64,000 nucleotides of DNA from Dryocosmus kuriphilus (Eukaryota > Arthropoda > Insecta > Hymenoptera > Cynipidae). The DNA is taken from NCBI GenBank assembly GCA_038277395.1, contig CM076189.1:114932252-114996251 (forward strand). Reading direction: 5' to 3'. Below are positions 55,412-64,000 of the stretch, in pieces (positions within the stretch are counted from its first letter, which is position 1; each line of letters starts with the position of its first letter). The notes beneath the pieces are model-generated. The model was given only the letters and a program-made list of their open reading frames with translations. It was not told where the DNA came from and ran no database searches. The position numbers and the translations under genes were made by a program.

Positions 55412-55504
55412 CGTTAGCGACAGGTTCCCGAACTATTTTATTACATAGGGTTTCTGGAGGATGAGGACTTTCTTGGTCGTTCACAGGCCACCCACCAACT
55501 GGTG
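55412..55504 (-). CDS. Candidate exon, C type, up to 93 nt
   Basis: Minus-strand acceptor TTCTTGCAG. The frame starts APVGGWPVNDQESPHPPETL and stays open to the aligned end, where the donor is GCAAAT rather than GTAATT. A nearer GTAATA donor after CCCTAT would give a shorter exon in the same phase. It is the most upstream exon of the array visible. No first exon or start codon was found. Confidence 0.5.
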
Positions 55505-55729
55505 CTGCAAGAAGAAATATAAGAAATTTTCAGTCAAGCTAATTGCACTTTCCAACCAGTTAATAAGGGTGACTCTCGCTCTTAAAACATATAATTGTTT
55601 TCCATTATTTTTAATTAATATTAAATTCACATTGAATTAATTTGGTTTCTTCTGAATTCTTTGTAAATTCTTGCAATATTTTAAAGTTCTGTCCAAATTA
55701 TTTGAATATCTTTAATTCCTTTTAATGTT

Positions 55730-56090
55730 TCACGAATTAAGAATTCCAGGAGTCAAGAAAAAATGTGAGAAATTTGAGGGAGTTCCAAGAAACTTCAAAG
55801 GCTGTCGGCAATTTGCTGATTTCCAAGAAATTCACGAAATTACAGAAACTTTAAGAAATTTCTCAAGAAATTTCAAGAATTTCATGGACTTTCACTGAAT
55901 CTGAAAAAATTTCATTATTTCAAAGAATTTGAAGTTTTTTGAAGGAACTCAAAAGAGTTCGAAGAATTTTAAGGAATTTCAAGGACTTGATGCTTTCGAA
56001 AAATTTTAAGGAACCTCACTGAATTCAACGCCAGTGAATATTTCAAAGAATTTTCAAGTAATTTAATAGAATTTCATTTAATTCAAAGTT
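55730..56090. repeat. Degenerate AAGAAATTTC-type repeat
   Basis: Diverged ~10-bp units around CAAGAAATTT and AAAGAATTT, again with regularly spaced A/T tracts. No gene. Confidence 0.65.
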
Positions 56091-56214
56091 TTTAATGTGT
56101 AGGGGTGTCACTGAAAGTATTTATGCGACGAGTTGCAAAGGGGACTTTCCGCCGCCTTCAATACACTGGAAAGGGGTGAAGGGGTGCGACTGCAAATTTT
56201 AAATGATGAAAGTA

Positions 56215-57915
56215 TTGGAAATTATGGAGATAATTAAAAATTTCAAAATTCTTTAAGTTTCAGAAACTTTAATAGCCATAAAAAAAGTATAATATTTTGT
56301 AAATAATGCAAATTATTGGAAATTTTGATATTTGAAAGTTTTGGAAATTAATGTTTATTTCGAAAGCTTGAAAATGATTGAAATTTCTTCAAAATTTTTT
56401 TAATTTATGAACCTTTTTTGAAAATTTAAAAAATTTTGGAGTTAATGGAAATCATTGGAAACTTTGGAACCTTTGTAAGGTTTTGCAACATTGAAAGATT
56501 CTTCTATTTCTTAGAAAGTTTTGGAATATTGAAAACTTTTGGAATTTGGAAATTTTTTAGAGATTTTGTTAATTTTGGAGACTTTTGGAATTTTAGAAAA
56601 TTTCTGAAATTATGTAAATTATGTGAACTATGATAACTTCGAAAGTCTTGGAAACGATAAATTGGAAATTATGGAAATCATTGAAAATTTCCCAATTTTT
56701 TTAAGCTTTGGAAATCTTAATAATTATCAAGATTTATAGAATTTTGAAAATAAAGCAAATTACTGGAAATTTGGATATTTTTGAACATTTTGTAAAATAT
56801 TCGTAAGTCCGAAAACTTTGGAAATGATTTCAATTTCTTGAACATTTTTGGAATTATGGAAATTTTTTTTGTGAGTTAAAAAATTTTGGAATTAATGGAA
56901 ATCATTGGAAGTTTTGGAATTTTTGGAGGCTTTTGCAATATTAAAAGTTTTTGAGTTTCTTTGAATGTTTTGGAATGTTCAAGAATTTATGAATTAGTAA
57001 CCTTCTCGAAATTTTCCAAATTTGGAAACTTTTGGAATTTTAGAAAATTTTTGAAATTATGAAAATTATGGTGATTTCGAAAATGTTGAAAATTTTTTCA
57101 AGTTTGGCAAATCATGGGAAGTATTCGAAATTATTTAAATTATTTAAAATTTTGAAACTTTTTTTAATTGGAAATCTTAATAAATATTAAAATTTATAAA
57201 GAATTAAAAATAATTCAAATAATTGAAGATACTGATATTTTTGAAAGTCCTCTAAATGACTGGTGATTAGAAAAGTTTGGAAATGATTGGAATTTCTTGG
57301 AAATTTTTGGAATTTATGAACATTTTTTGAAAGTTTAGAAATTTTTGGGATTAATCGAAAACATTGAAGATTTTAGATGCTTTTGGATTGAACTTCTTGG
57401 AAATTCAGAAAATTCTGGAAATCTTTTCAAATTTGGAAGATGATGGAAAGCATTGTTATTTATGGAAATCATTGAGAATTTGAATTTTTTGAAGTCGAAA
57501 TTCGTATAGTTATGAAAATTTATAAAATTTTGGAATTAATGCATGTTATTGAAAATTTCGATATTTTTCAAAGCCTTGGAAATTATTGGTGATTATAAAA
57601 AGTTGGGACATGATTGGAATTTCTTGGAAATTTTTCGGACTTATGATAATTTTTTGAAAATTTTGAAAATTTTGGATTTAATGGAAATCATTGGAAACGT
57701 TTCAATTTTCGTAAGTTTTTGAAATGCTGAAAACTTTTGGATTCCTTGGGGATTTTTGGAATACTGAAGACTTCATGAATTTGGAAATTTTTAGAACTCT
57801 AGGAAACTATGGTAATTTTTGGAATTTTAGTAAATTTTGAAAACTATAGAAATTACGTAGATGAAGGAAATTTCGAAGATGTTGGAATTTTTTTCAAGTT
57901 TGGGAAATAATGGAA
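56215..57915. repeat. Degenerate TTTTGGAAAT-type repeat, G-rich strand on plus
   Basis: Same unit family as 46.4-47.9 kb, here in one orientation (GGAAATTTTGGAA) throughout. Short frames such as 56436-56633 are repeat by-products. Confidence 0.8.
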
Positions 57916-57984
57916 TGCAGGAACACTAGGCAAGCATAACGGCCAGTCGACATTTCCCGCAAGAGTTGAGTGGCAAGCCTAAAG

Positions 57985-58140
57985 GCCAGCGCTTTAGTGG
58001 TTCTGATTCTAGTATCTTAATTTTAGAAATTTTATTGAAGTAGGAAAAAAATAATTGGGCATAAGTATCAAGGCCGACTGCCAGCGCTTGAGTGGTTCTG
58101 ATTTTATTATCTTCATTTTTGAAATTTAATTCAGTTAGGC
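57985..58140. repeat. 95-bp spaced direct duplication
   Basis: A ~60-bp segment starting GCCAGCGCTT and containing AGTGGTTCTGATT and GAAATTT occurs twice, 95 bp apart, just before the ORF at 58143. Its position suggests a duplicated leader or promoter segment. Confidence 0.7.
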
Positions 58141-58142
58141 CA

Positions 58143-58631
58143 ATGTCTCGACCAGAAATTAGGAAAAAGCCTAAGTGTAGGGGAGGGAAGAAAAAAAAGT
58201 TGAGTAAAGAGCAAGGCAAGTTCAAAAAAAAAGTGCACCACTTTTTAGCCCATAAAATCATCATCCACGAAATCGATAAAGTTATTCAGTTTTCAGGAGA
58301 AATTGTTAGGATCCCAGTAAATGTCCGGGTTGTTGACCCACCTCCCGAAAGAGAGGAAAACATATTTAGGGAAATTGATACTCCAGAAGGATTTGATTGC
58401 CTTTTTAATACGGTTCTGAACGACGCACAAAGGAAGGTGGATCAGAGGGCTCAAAAGGAGATTATCTTAGGAAAAAACCAAATAGAAATTATTACCTTAT
58501 CAGATGAAGTTACCGATTTAGAAGCACCTTCCTTATATGATGAAGATACCCATATAGAAACAGCGATTTTCGAAGAAATCGCCCTGGAGGCCAAACTCAA
58601 AACGAACAACTCTCAGCAGTGCTATGTTTAA
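58143..58631 (+). CDS. Orphan ORF, 162 codons, unknown
   Basis: The start ATG (CCAATGTCTCG) opens a basic N-terminus (SRPEIRKKPKCRGGKKKKLS). A middle part (HKIIIHEIDKVIQFSGEI, VRIPVNVRVVDPPPERE) and an acidic C-terminal half (ITLSDEVTDLEAPSLYDEDT) follow. No signal peptide, membrane segment or known motif. It is uninterrupted, unlike every transposon gene around it. It could be an extra first ORF of the gypsy-like element that follows, or an independent host gene. I do not recognise it. Confidence 0.45.
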   Translation: MSRPEIRKKPKCRGGKKKKLSKEQGKFKKKVHHFLAHKIIIHEIDKVIQFSGEIVRIPVNVRVVDPPPEREENIFREIDTPEGFDCLFNTVLNDAQRKVDQRAQKEIILGKNQIEIITLSDEVTDLEAPSLYDEDTHIETAIFEEIALEAKLKTNNSQQCYV

Positions 58632-59179
58632 ACTCAGGGTTTAACTTGATAACAAGTAAAATTTCTGAATTTCTCAATAATCAGTCAGGGGTCTCCTTGC
58701 GTCTTATTTTTCTTAATAAAGGCAAAAACTTCCGTCCGTACGTTTAACATCATTAACTGAATTATTCAAGGATAAATCAAAATAGAACATCACTATTGTG
58801 CGGCGTTCTGGGCGTAAAGGAGAAACAGTTACTCAATGCTAAAAAAAAAATATTTTTCAGAAACAAAAAAATAAGTATAGCACCATATTCACAGGTTAAG
58901 GAGAGATAACGGGAACGCGGCAATTGCCTTTGAGCGATTTACTATCAGGGAAATAAATTCGCTATCAATCAACGATTGTAGATTAAAAGCCTATTGAATT
59001 GCCAATATTCCTTTTCAATTATTTTTCATATTTTCAGCATAAAATGCGTAATGCCTTACTCTTAAGCAATTGCCCAAATACGTTGCATCGTACGATTCGA
59101 TTTTTACTATTCGACGTTCGTGTAATGCACCATTCCTTTGGATCAATTTAACTTACTCACCGCAAAGTATCAACGAGAA

Positions 59180-59960
59180 ATGATGCTTAACGGAAACGGG
59201 GACAAAAATCCTGGCGAAAACCGTCACGAAAATCCGAATACTACCCACATTTTTGGTTTTAACCCCAATGCGACAAATCAAGTCCAAGGCACAAGAATGG
59301 ATGTAAGCATGACTAGGGCTTTGGTGTTGGAGGGAATGACGCTCCAGCAATATACTCTCCATATCCCCATTTTTTATCCCAAAAATCCCCTATGAAAGAT
59401 TTCATTCAAGATGTCATAAATGGCTCCGTGTACAACTCCGCGCCTTCCGAGCCTGCATCTTTAAAATTGGTTTTGAGCAAGCTAAAGGGAGTTGCCAGAG
59501 TATGCGTGAGGGATAAAAGGTTTAATAACATGCAGGATTTAATTTCTCACTCGAAGAAACGTTTCGCTCCAAGAAAAAAGTACCAGTGGTATTTTGAATC
59601 GTTTGCCAATCTCGAGATGAGACAGAATGACAATGTTAGCGTTTATTATGACCGCACAATGGGGCTATTGATTGGAGCGAGACATTCTTCAAATGAAGAA
59701 TACGAGGCTCCTGAAGATTACATGGAAATCATGATGAAGCCTGTGATTGACATCGCTTTGGATGCATATATTCGGGGACTACCCGATGAAATAGCTACCT
59801 TCCTGGATACGCGAAATTCCAAAGATATCCAAGGGCTTACGAATACGCCTTAAACATCGAGGAGAGGCAGCGATACGCGGAAACAATGAAAACTTCATCG
59901 ACAAAGTCTTACCATTTTTCTCGGCAGGAAGAATTTTGCACAGAGAGAAATAGGTCACCT
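59180..59960 (+). pseudogene. Gypsy/errantivirus-like Gag remnant
   Basis: Structural capsid-type protein. After an Asn-rich N-terminus comes a capsid-like region in two adjoining frames: LKLVLSKLKGVARVCVRDKR, LISHSKKRFAPRKKYQWYF, MRQNDNVSVYYDRTMGLL and YIRGLPDEIATFLDTR. The YYDR and RGLP blocks are typical of insect gypsy-group Gag. The frame breaks at 59393 and near 59850. A Pro/Tyr-rich part follows, holding a 27-C run (60189-60215). No zinc knuckle is visible. Confidence 0.7.
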
Positions 59961-60799
59961 AATCCTTGTTCGAAACAGGTAGAAGGAAAGACGAAATCGC
60001 GGAAGTCGGACAAAGGGCCCCGTACAAAAGGCCTACCCTTATAATCATAATCCAAATCCCAATCCTCTCCCTCCTGTTTATCCATAATTTAATTCTCCCC
60101 TTTTCACCTGCAATCAACCCTATCCATACGAGTATTCGTTCCCAAATCCATTCCCCACAGGCTATGGATATCCTTATCCGATGCCTCACCCCCCCCCCCC
60201 CCCCCCCCCCCCCCCAAAACGTACCATCATGGAAAGCTCAGAAAAAATTCCAGGACGGCTCCTTTGGATAAATTACCGCATACTTTGGACAGTTCCGAAT
60301 CGACACTTAAATTTCTAAACTCTAAAGGGACACGCCACATGGACGCAGCCGAGGGTCTGAAGTCAAAGGAGCGTCCAAGGACTTTTCAATTCCTATACTG
60401 AGAGAAGCTAGTTGCAGTAGCTGCAATCGCGGGTACATCTGCAGTCAAAAATGTGAGACATGAGTCGTACGCGATCTTAGTAGCGCTATGCTCCCGAAAC
60501 GAAATGGTTTTCGTTCAAAAACGAAGGGATTGTAGACCGACGCTGTTGCGGCTTGTGGCAGCACTATGCAATATTATGATAGAATAGGCTTCTCAATAAT
60601 TTGCAACGCTGTACTCCCAAACGGTACGGCTGCTTTCCCGGATTCACGCAACAAAAATACCAAATGAAAAGCGCCGCTCTTCTTATGTGGTCGATGCAGT
60701 ACCTATACCAAGCTTCTCTCAGTGTAGAGAACCAGAACGAATCTTCCGATCAGGACGAGAAAAGAAAGACTCGACAGGCGTCCAATTAACGGGACCAGA

Positions 60800-61329
60800 G
60801 TTTAGAAATTTAAGAGCTCAATTTTTATTGCATCGGTGTTCCTACGTAAATTTAATAAATCTTAAAAGTTATGAAGTGTTAAATGGCCGCAGATGATGAC
60901 ATCACCAGTATCTCGGGCATTACTGAAAAGTTGGCAAAAACTTTAGGCACTGTACTACTCACGATATTCGAGAAACCAATTAGTTTTCGTGTTATAGATG
61001 ATTCATACACCAGAGCAGCCGTTGGTATTTTGAGTCGTTCCTATTTAAGGGAAGAACATACTCTGATGTCATTCCGACATAACATCCTTGTTTTCATATG
61101 CAAGGCCGTAACACCGATACGCTTTGTGGACACTGAATGTGCTCAAGGCCAATTGAATCTGAAATCCCATATAAACACTTTTTCCGGAGAAGAGCCTTCC
61201 GGCTCGGACATTGAATACTCTTCAACCGCTGAGAAACATAACATTAACAGGAATGGACGACAACACGTTGCTAAAGCTCTATACACCTCCCACCTCAACG
61301 ATGATACAAGGAAGTACGTGATGAGCTGA
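60800..61329 (+). pseudogene. Retropepsin-type protease remnant
   Basis: The region FLLHRCSYVNLINLKSYEVL corresponds to the active-site segment, with the Asp-Thr-Gly triad replaced by His-Arg-Cys. After a frame change it continues SISGITEKLAKTLGTVLL and ILSRSYLREEH, the flap and C-terminal part. The catalytic aspartate is gone, so it cannot work as a protease. Confidence 0.65.
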
Positions 61330-61539
61330 GCAAGAGAATTTTCCGATGTGTTCCAATAAATGGAGAAATATTAAGTATCACGAACAAGGTACTATTTCGA
61401 ATTCCGGGGGCAAATGGTGATGTGATTTCAAGGAAATTTTACTGTCAGTCTACACACACATTAGATCAAATCGATTTACAGATAAAGAAAGAGCCAGATA
61501 GCGATATCATTACTCCGTCTAAATCAACGTACAACTCTC

Positions 61540-62250
61540 CAGTAAAGATAATACCTAAGATGTCTGAAGTTTTCGGGGTCAGAAAATAACGAGACGTTAT
61601 GGATTGTCGTATTCTAAACAAGAAAGTGATAGGTGATGCTTACCGCTTACCATATTTACGGAGATACTGGGTCAACTGGGAAAAGCTGACTACTTTTCAG
61701 TCTTCGATTTAGCAAGCGGGTTCCACCAAGTTGAAGCCCATCCTAATAATCGTCTAGAAACCGCCTTCTCCACTCGTAGATTACACTAAGATTATTTACG
61801 AATGCTCATGTGTATAAAAGGCGCTCCGGCGCCCTTTCAGCGCCTCATAGACACTGTCTTAAATGACATGTTAGGATCAGAAGATTCTGTATACATGGAT
61901 GATATCGGGGTCCATTTAGAAACTCTAGGTGAACACTTCGAAAGAGTCAGAATTCTCTGCGAAAAATTGTGGGAAGAAAATTTGAAATTACATTCTGACA
62001 AATGCGATTTCCTCCGAAAGGAGATTAAATACTTAGGACCCGTCATCAACACTGATGGAGTAAATCCGGATCACAACAAAATCACTTTTATACGGAATTT
62101 TCCAAGAACAAGAACCGTCAAGGCAATTTGACAGTTTCTAGTGTTGTCTGGTTACAATAGGAGGTTTATTAGGGATTATGCCAAATTGTCGAAACCATAT
62201 TCTAACATGTTAAAGAAGGATGCTACGTTCGTGTGGGGTCCTAAACAGAG
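61540..62250 (+). pseudogene. Ty3/gypsy reverse transcriptase remnant
   Basis: Blocks in order: MDCRILNKKVIGDAYRLPYL, ADYFSVFDLASGFHQVEAHP, a stop, GAPAPFQRLIDTVLNDMLG, the catalytic loop VYMDDIGVH with both aspartates kept, HSDKCDFLRKEIKYLGPVI, and YNRRFIRDYAKLSKP. Stops near 61587, 61788 and 62129. Confidence 0.82.
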
Positions 62251-62279
62251 GTAGGTTTTTCGAAAATTTTTGAGAATAC

Positions 62280-62650
62280 CTTTACCACGAACCCATACTT
62301 CAATACCATGACATTAACCAACCGTTCAAACTAACAATAGGAGCTTCTAAACATGCGATCGGAGCCGTCTTAACCTAACAGAAGTACAATATAGATATAC
62401 CTATGACCTATTGCTCCAAGGTATTGATTCCAATCGAACAAGGCTACTTCGGAGCTGAAAGATAATGTCTGGCTGTTCTGTATGCTGTGACTTCATCCTA
62501 GCGTCCGATCACCAAACCGTACATTGGATGACGCATGTTGATAATCCTGACCCACGGTTACTTCGCTGGCGCTATAGACTGAAGGATTATCAATATACGT
62601 TTGAATATAAGAAGGGAAAACTGAATAGGGTAGTGGAAGCTTTATCCGGA
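62280..62650 (+). pseudogene. Ty3/gypsy RNase H remnant and tether
   Basis: The element's own RNase H: FKLTIGASKHAIGAVL (usual first Asp replaced by Gly), a broken CLAVLYAV block, ILASDHQTVHWMTHVDNPDP, and the end LRWRYRLKDYQYTFEYKKGK then LNRVVEALS, which normally leads into integrase. Here a linker follows instead. Confidence 0.78.
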
Positions 62651-63540
62651 TATCTCGTAGTGACCAAATGCACGACTGAATCATCGGAAAATGAAGAATC
62701 AACCGATTCAGATGATTCAGGCTCCAGTGGGTGTAATCATAACGGGAATTCTAAGAATAGCGTCTGTGGCCGACCTGATTACAGCGACAGACCAAGGGAT
62801 GCTCGGCCATCAGAAAAACAAGACCGCCCTACGTCAATATCGTCAAATGAAGACGAACTAGATGAAACACGCAGCACAGCTGTTAAATACACTGTCAAAT
62901 ACACTACAGAGTATAAAAACGGAGAGCGAAATGAGGAGACAGAAAGTCTATATATAGGTCTCCCAATTATCTACGCTGAACCCTGTTTGGAAAATGTGAT
63001 AAGCATATAAAGGGCGTCGTCTCTTAGACAGTCCTTCTCAGGGAGCAATTCTGAAAAGGTAAAAGGCTACGGCGCAACTCTCAACTCATCACAGGAAATG
63101 GTTCCGACGAGACGTTCCAAGGGTTGACAGATACCCATGGACGCCCTCTCTAAATCTAAAGCAGCACCAATTGCCAGCTCTAAGTTTAGGCCTTTCACTT
63201 TGAAACCAGCTCCTGCGCAGTCTAGGAAGTTAGGAAAAACCTTAGAAACTGCAACGGCGTGCATGGACGCAACGTCGCGCAGAAGACAGTCTGTCCTTTC
63301 GGAACCAAAATTTTCGGGGCGGAAAGCTGAGAAAGCATTAGACCAAACTTACAAGCCTCCTCGCCAGCTGAAGCAAACAGGTATCAACCAATGCGGAATC
63401 GCAAGCAGACTTAGACGAAGACGGGTTGAACGGCTAATAATCCCTGTATATAGCCACGAATCTACCCCCAATAGCGTCGAATTGTTCAAAAATGAAGAAA
63501 GCAATGAATCGGATCCGCCTGTATATAGAGAAAACATATT
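62651..63540 (+). other. ~300-codon low-complexity linker between two RNase H domains
   Basis: Two open parts: an acidic Ser/Glu/Asp-rich stretch (ESSENEESTDSDDSGSSG) to 63010, and a basic Lys/Arg/Ala-rich stretch from 63137 (KFRPFTLKPAPAQSRKLGKT). Both end in similar short segments, IIYAEPCLE and FLASAEPSL (the second after a frame shift), so the linker may have arisen by duplication. Confidence 0.5.
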
Positions 63541-64000
63541 CTTCTAGCTAGCGCCGAGCCTTCTCTGCCGATTACCAAGGAAAACCATTTACCTCTAAGT
63601 GCGCCTCCGAATCATACAAGTTCTTGCTTTCCAAACTTATGTGAACAAACCATTGATGTTTATGTTAACGGAGCTTGCATTTATATCACGGATGGAGCAC
63701 CGGAAGCTGGTATAGGTGTATGGTTTACTCATAACCGTCCATGGAATATTTCTCAGCCTGCAAATGTTAGACAAACAAACAACACCGCTCAAATTCAGGA
63801 CGTGGCAGCCGAAAAAAGGGCTATAGAATACGGCGTCACGAAATTGAAAATTAACACCCACTCGAAGTTCCTCATTAATAGCTACAAACAGTGGATTCCA
63901 AGTTAGGAATCTAATGGTTGGAAAACCACGGATGGTAAACCTATGGCTAATCAGATGAAACTCGAAAAGTTAACAAAAACGTTGAAAACCATGGAAGTGA
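63541..64000 (+). pseudogene. RNase H1-type domain fused downstream of gypsy RNase H
   Basis: One frame reads through RNase H1 landmarks: VYVNGACIYITDGAPEAGIG then VWFTHNRPWNISQP, RQTNNTAQIQDVAAEKRAIE, KLKINTHSKFLINSYKQWIP, a TAG stop, then SNGWKTTDGKPMANQ. The family normally has TDGAC, NNTAE and TDS; here the catalytic D, E and D are N, Q and H. Cellular RNase H1 degrades RNA in RNA/DNA hybrids, and this copy should be inactive. It follows an 890-bp linker after the gypsy RNase H, so it is either a second RNase H of the element or an inserted gene copy. The window cuts it at the right edge. Confidence 0.75.

Larger units (their letters stand above)
58640..64000 (+). mobile_element. Errantivirus-like Ty3/gypsy element, runs off the window
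   Basis: Gag, protease, reverse transcriptase and RNase H occur in standard order, followed by a long linker and a second, RNase H1-type domain. Integrase and 3' LTR would lie beyond the window. The left LTR end could not be placed; unique sequence begins near 57919, where the A-tract repeat stops. All frames carry stops, so this is an old copy. Confidence 0.75.

Noticed and set aside
8078..55504. Identification of the micro-exon array with aphid bicycle genes or any named effector family
   Set aside because: Only the micro-exon architecture is similar. No Cys-x-Tyr-type motif or sequence similarity is visible.
1..64000. CRISPR array, tRNA, rRNA or bacterial operon
   Set aside because: No regularly spaced identical repeats with unique spacers, no cloverleaf or rRNA-like segment, and no gene packing or ribosome-binding pattern were seen.

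Overview
The window looks like transposon-rich, AT-rich eukaryotic (insect) DNA. Two reasons: every recognisable protein-coding remnant is a metazoan-type mobile element (jockey/R1-type LINEs, Ty3/gypsy elements, a pogo-like element, a Tc1-like element), and there are intron-type splice signals with no bacterial-type gene packing. The purine-rich LINE family, with its GWWD-type linker and RT, resembles families I associate with ants and wasps, so Hymenoptera is my tentative guess. I see no tRNA, rRNA, CRISPR or bacterial operon.

Layout. Positions 1-6170 hold degenerate ~10-bp A-tract repeats around a CpG-rich island (3.0-4.67 kb) with promoter-like boxes. From about 6.2 to 55.5 kb the background is a long, repeatedly duplicated AT-rich sequence. 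On its minus strand it carries a series of very short exon-like segments: 63-nt 'A' exons, 42-nt 'B' exons, and 51-138-nt 'C/D' exons near the high-coordinate end. Nearly all begin after a pyrimidine-rich AG acceptor, end at a GTAATT- or GTGA-type donor, are open, and are symmetric phase 1-1. I read them as a tandem micro-exon gene (or gene remnant) transcribed right to left and encoding Pro/Ala/Ser/Lys-rich modules. It matches no family I can name.

Mobile elements have landed in or replaced parts of this array: a 5'-truncated LINE (8.25-10.92 kb); a Ty3/gypsy composite in the order pol, LTR/leader-like, gag-like (11.5-17.9 kb); a pogo-like element with a TA target duplication (19.0-22.1 kb); a left-truncated Tc1-like element (27.1-28.2 kb); an L1-type ORF1 fragment, a minisatellite and a second gypsy (30.6-37.8 kb); an R1-type ORF1-only insertion with a 12-bp target duplication (38.1-40.1 kb); and a nearly full-length but decayed LINE (41.9-46.4 kb). 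From 46.4 to 49.1 kb and 52.6 to 57.9 kb there are more phased A-tract repeats. A 3.47-kb DNA transposon with long inverted repeats and TAA target duplications (49.12-52.59 kb) interrupts them.

The right end (about 57.9-64 kb) holds an orphan intact ORF followed by an errantivirus-like Ty3/gypsy element (gag, protease, RT, RNase H). Downstream of its own RNase H and a ~300-residue low-complexity linker it carries a second RNase H domain of the cellular RNase H1 type, in which all three visible catalytic acidic positions are changed. The element runs off the window before any integrase.

All transposon genes here are broken by stops or frameshifts. The best candidates for functional coding are the micro-exon array and the orphan ORF at 58.1 kb. 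Family names come from motif recognition by eye; no database search was possible.
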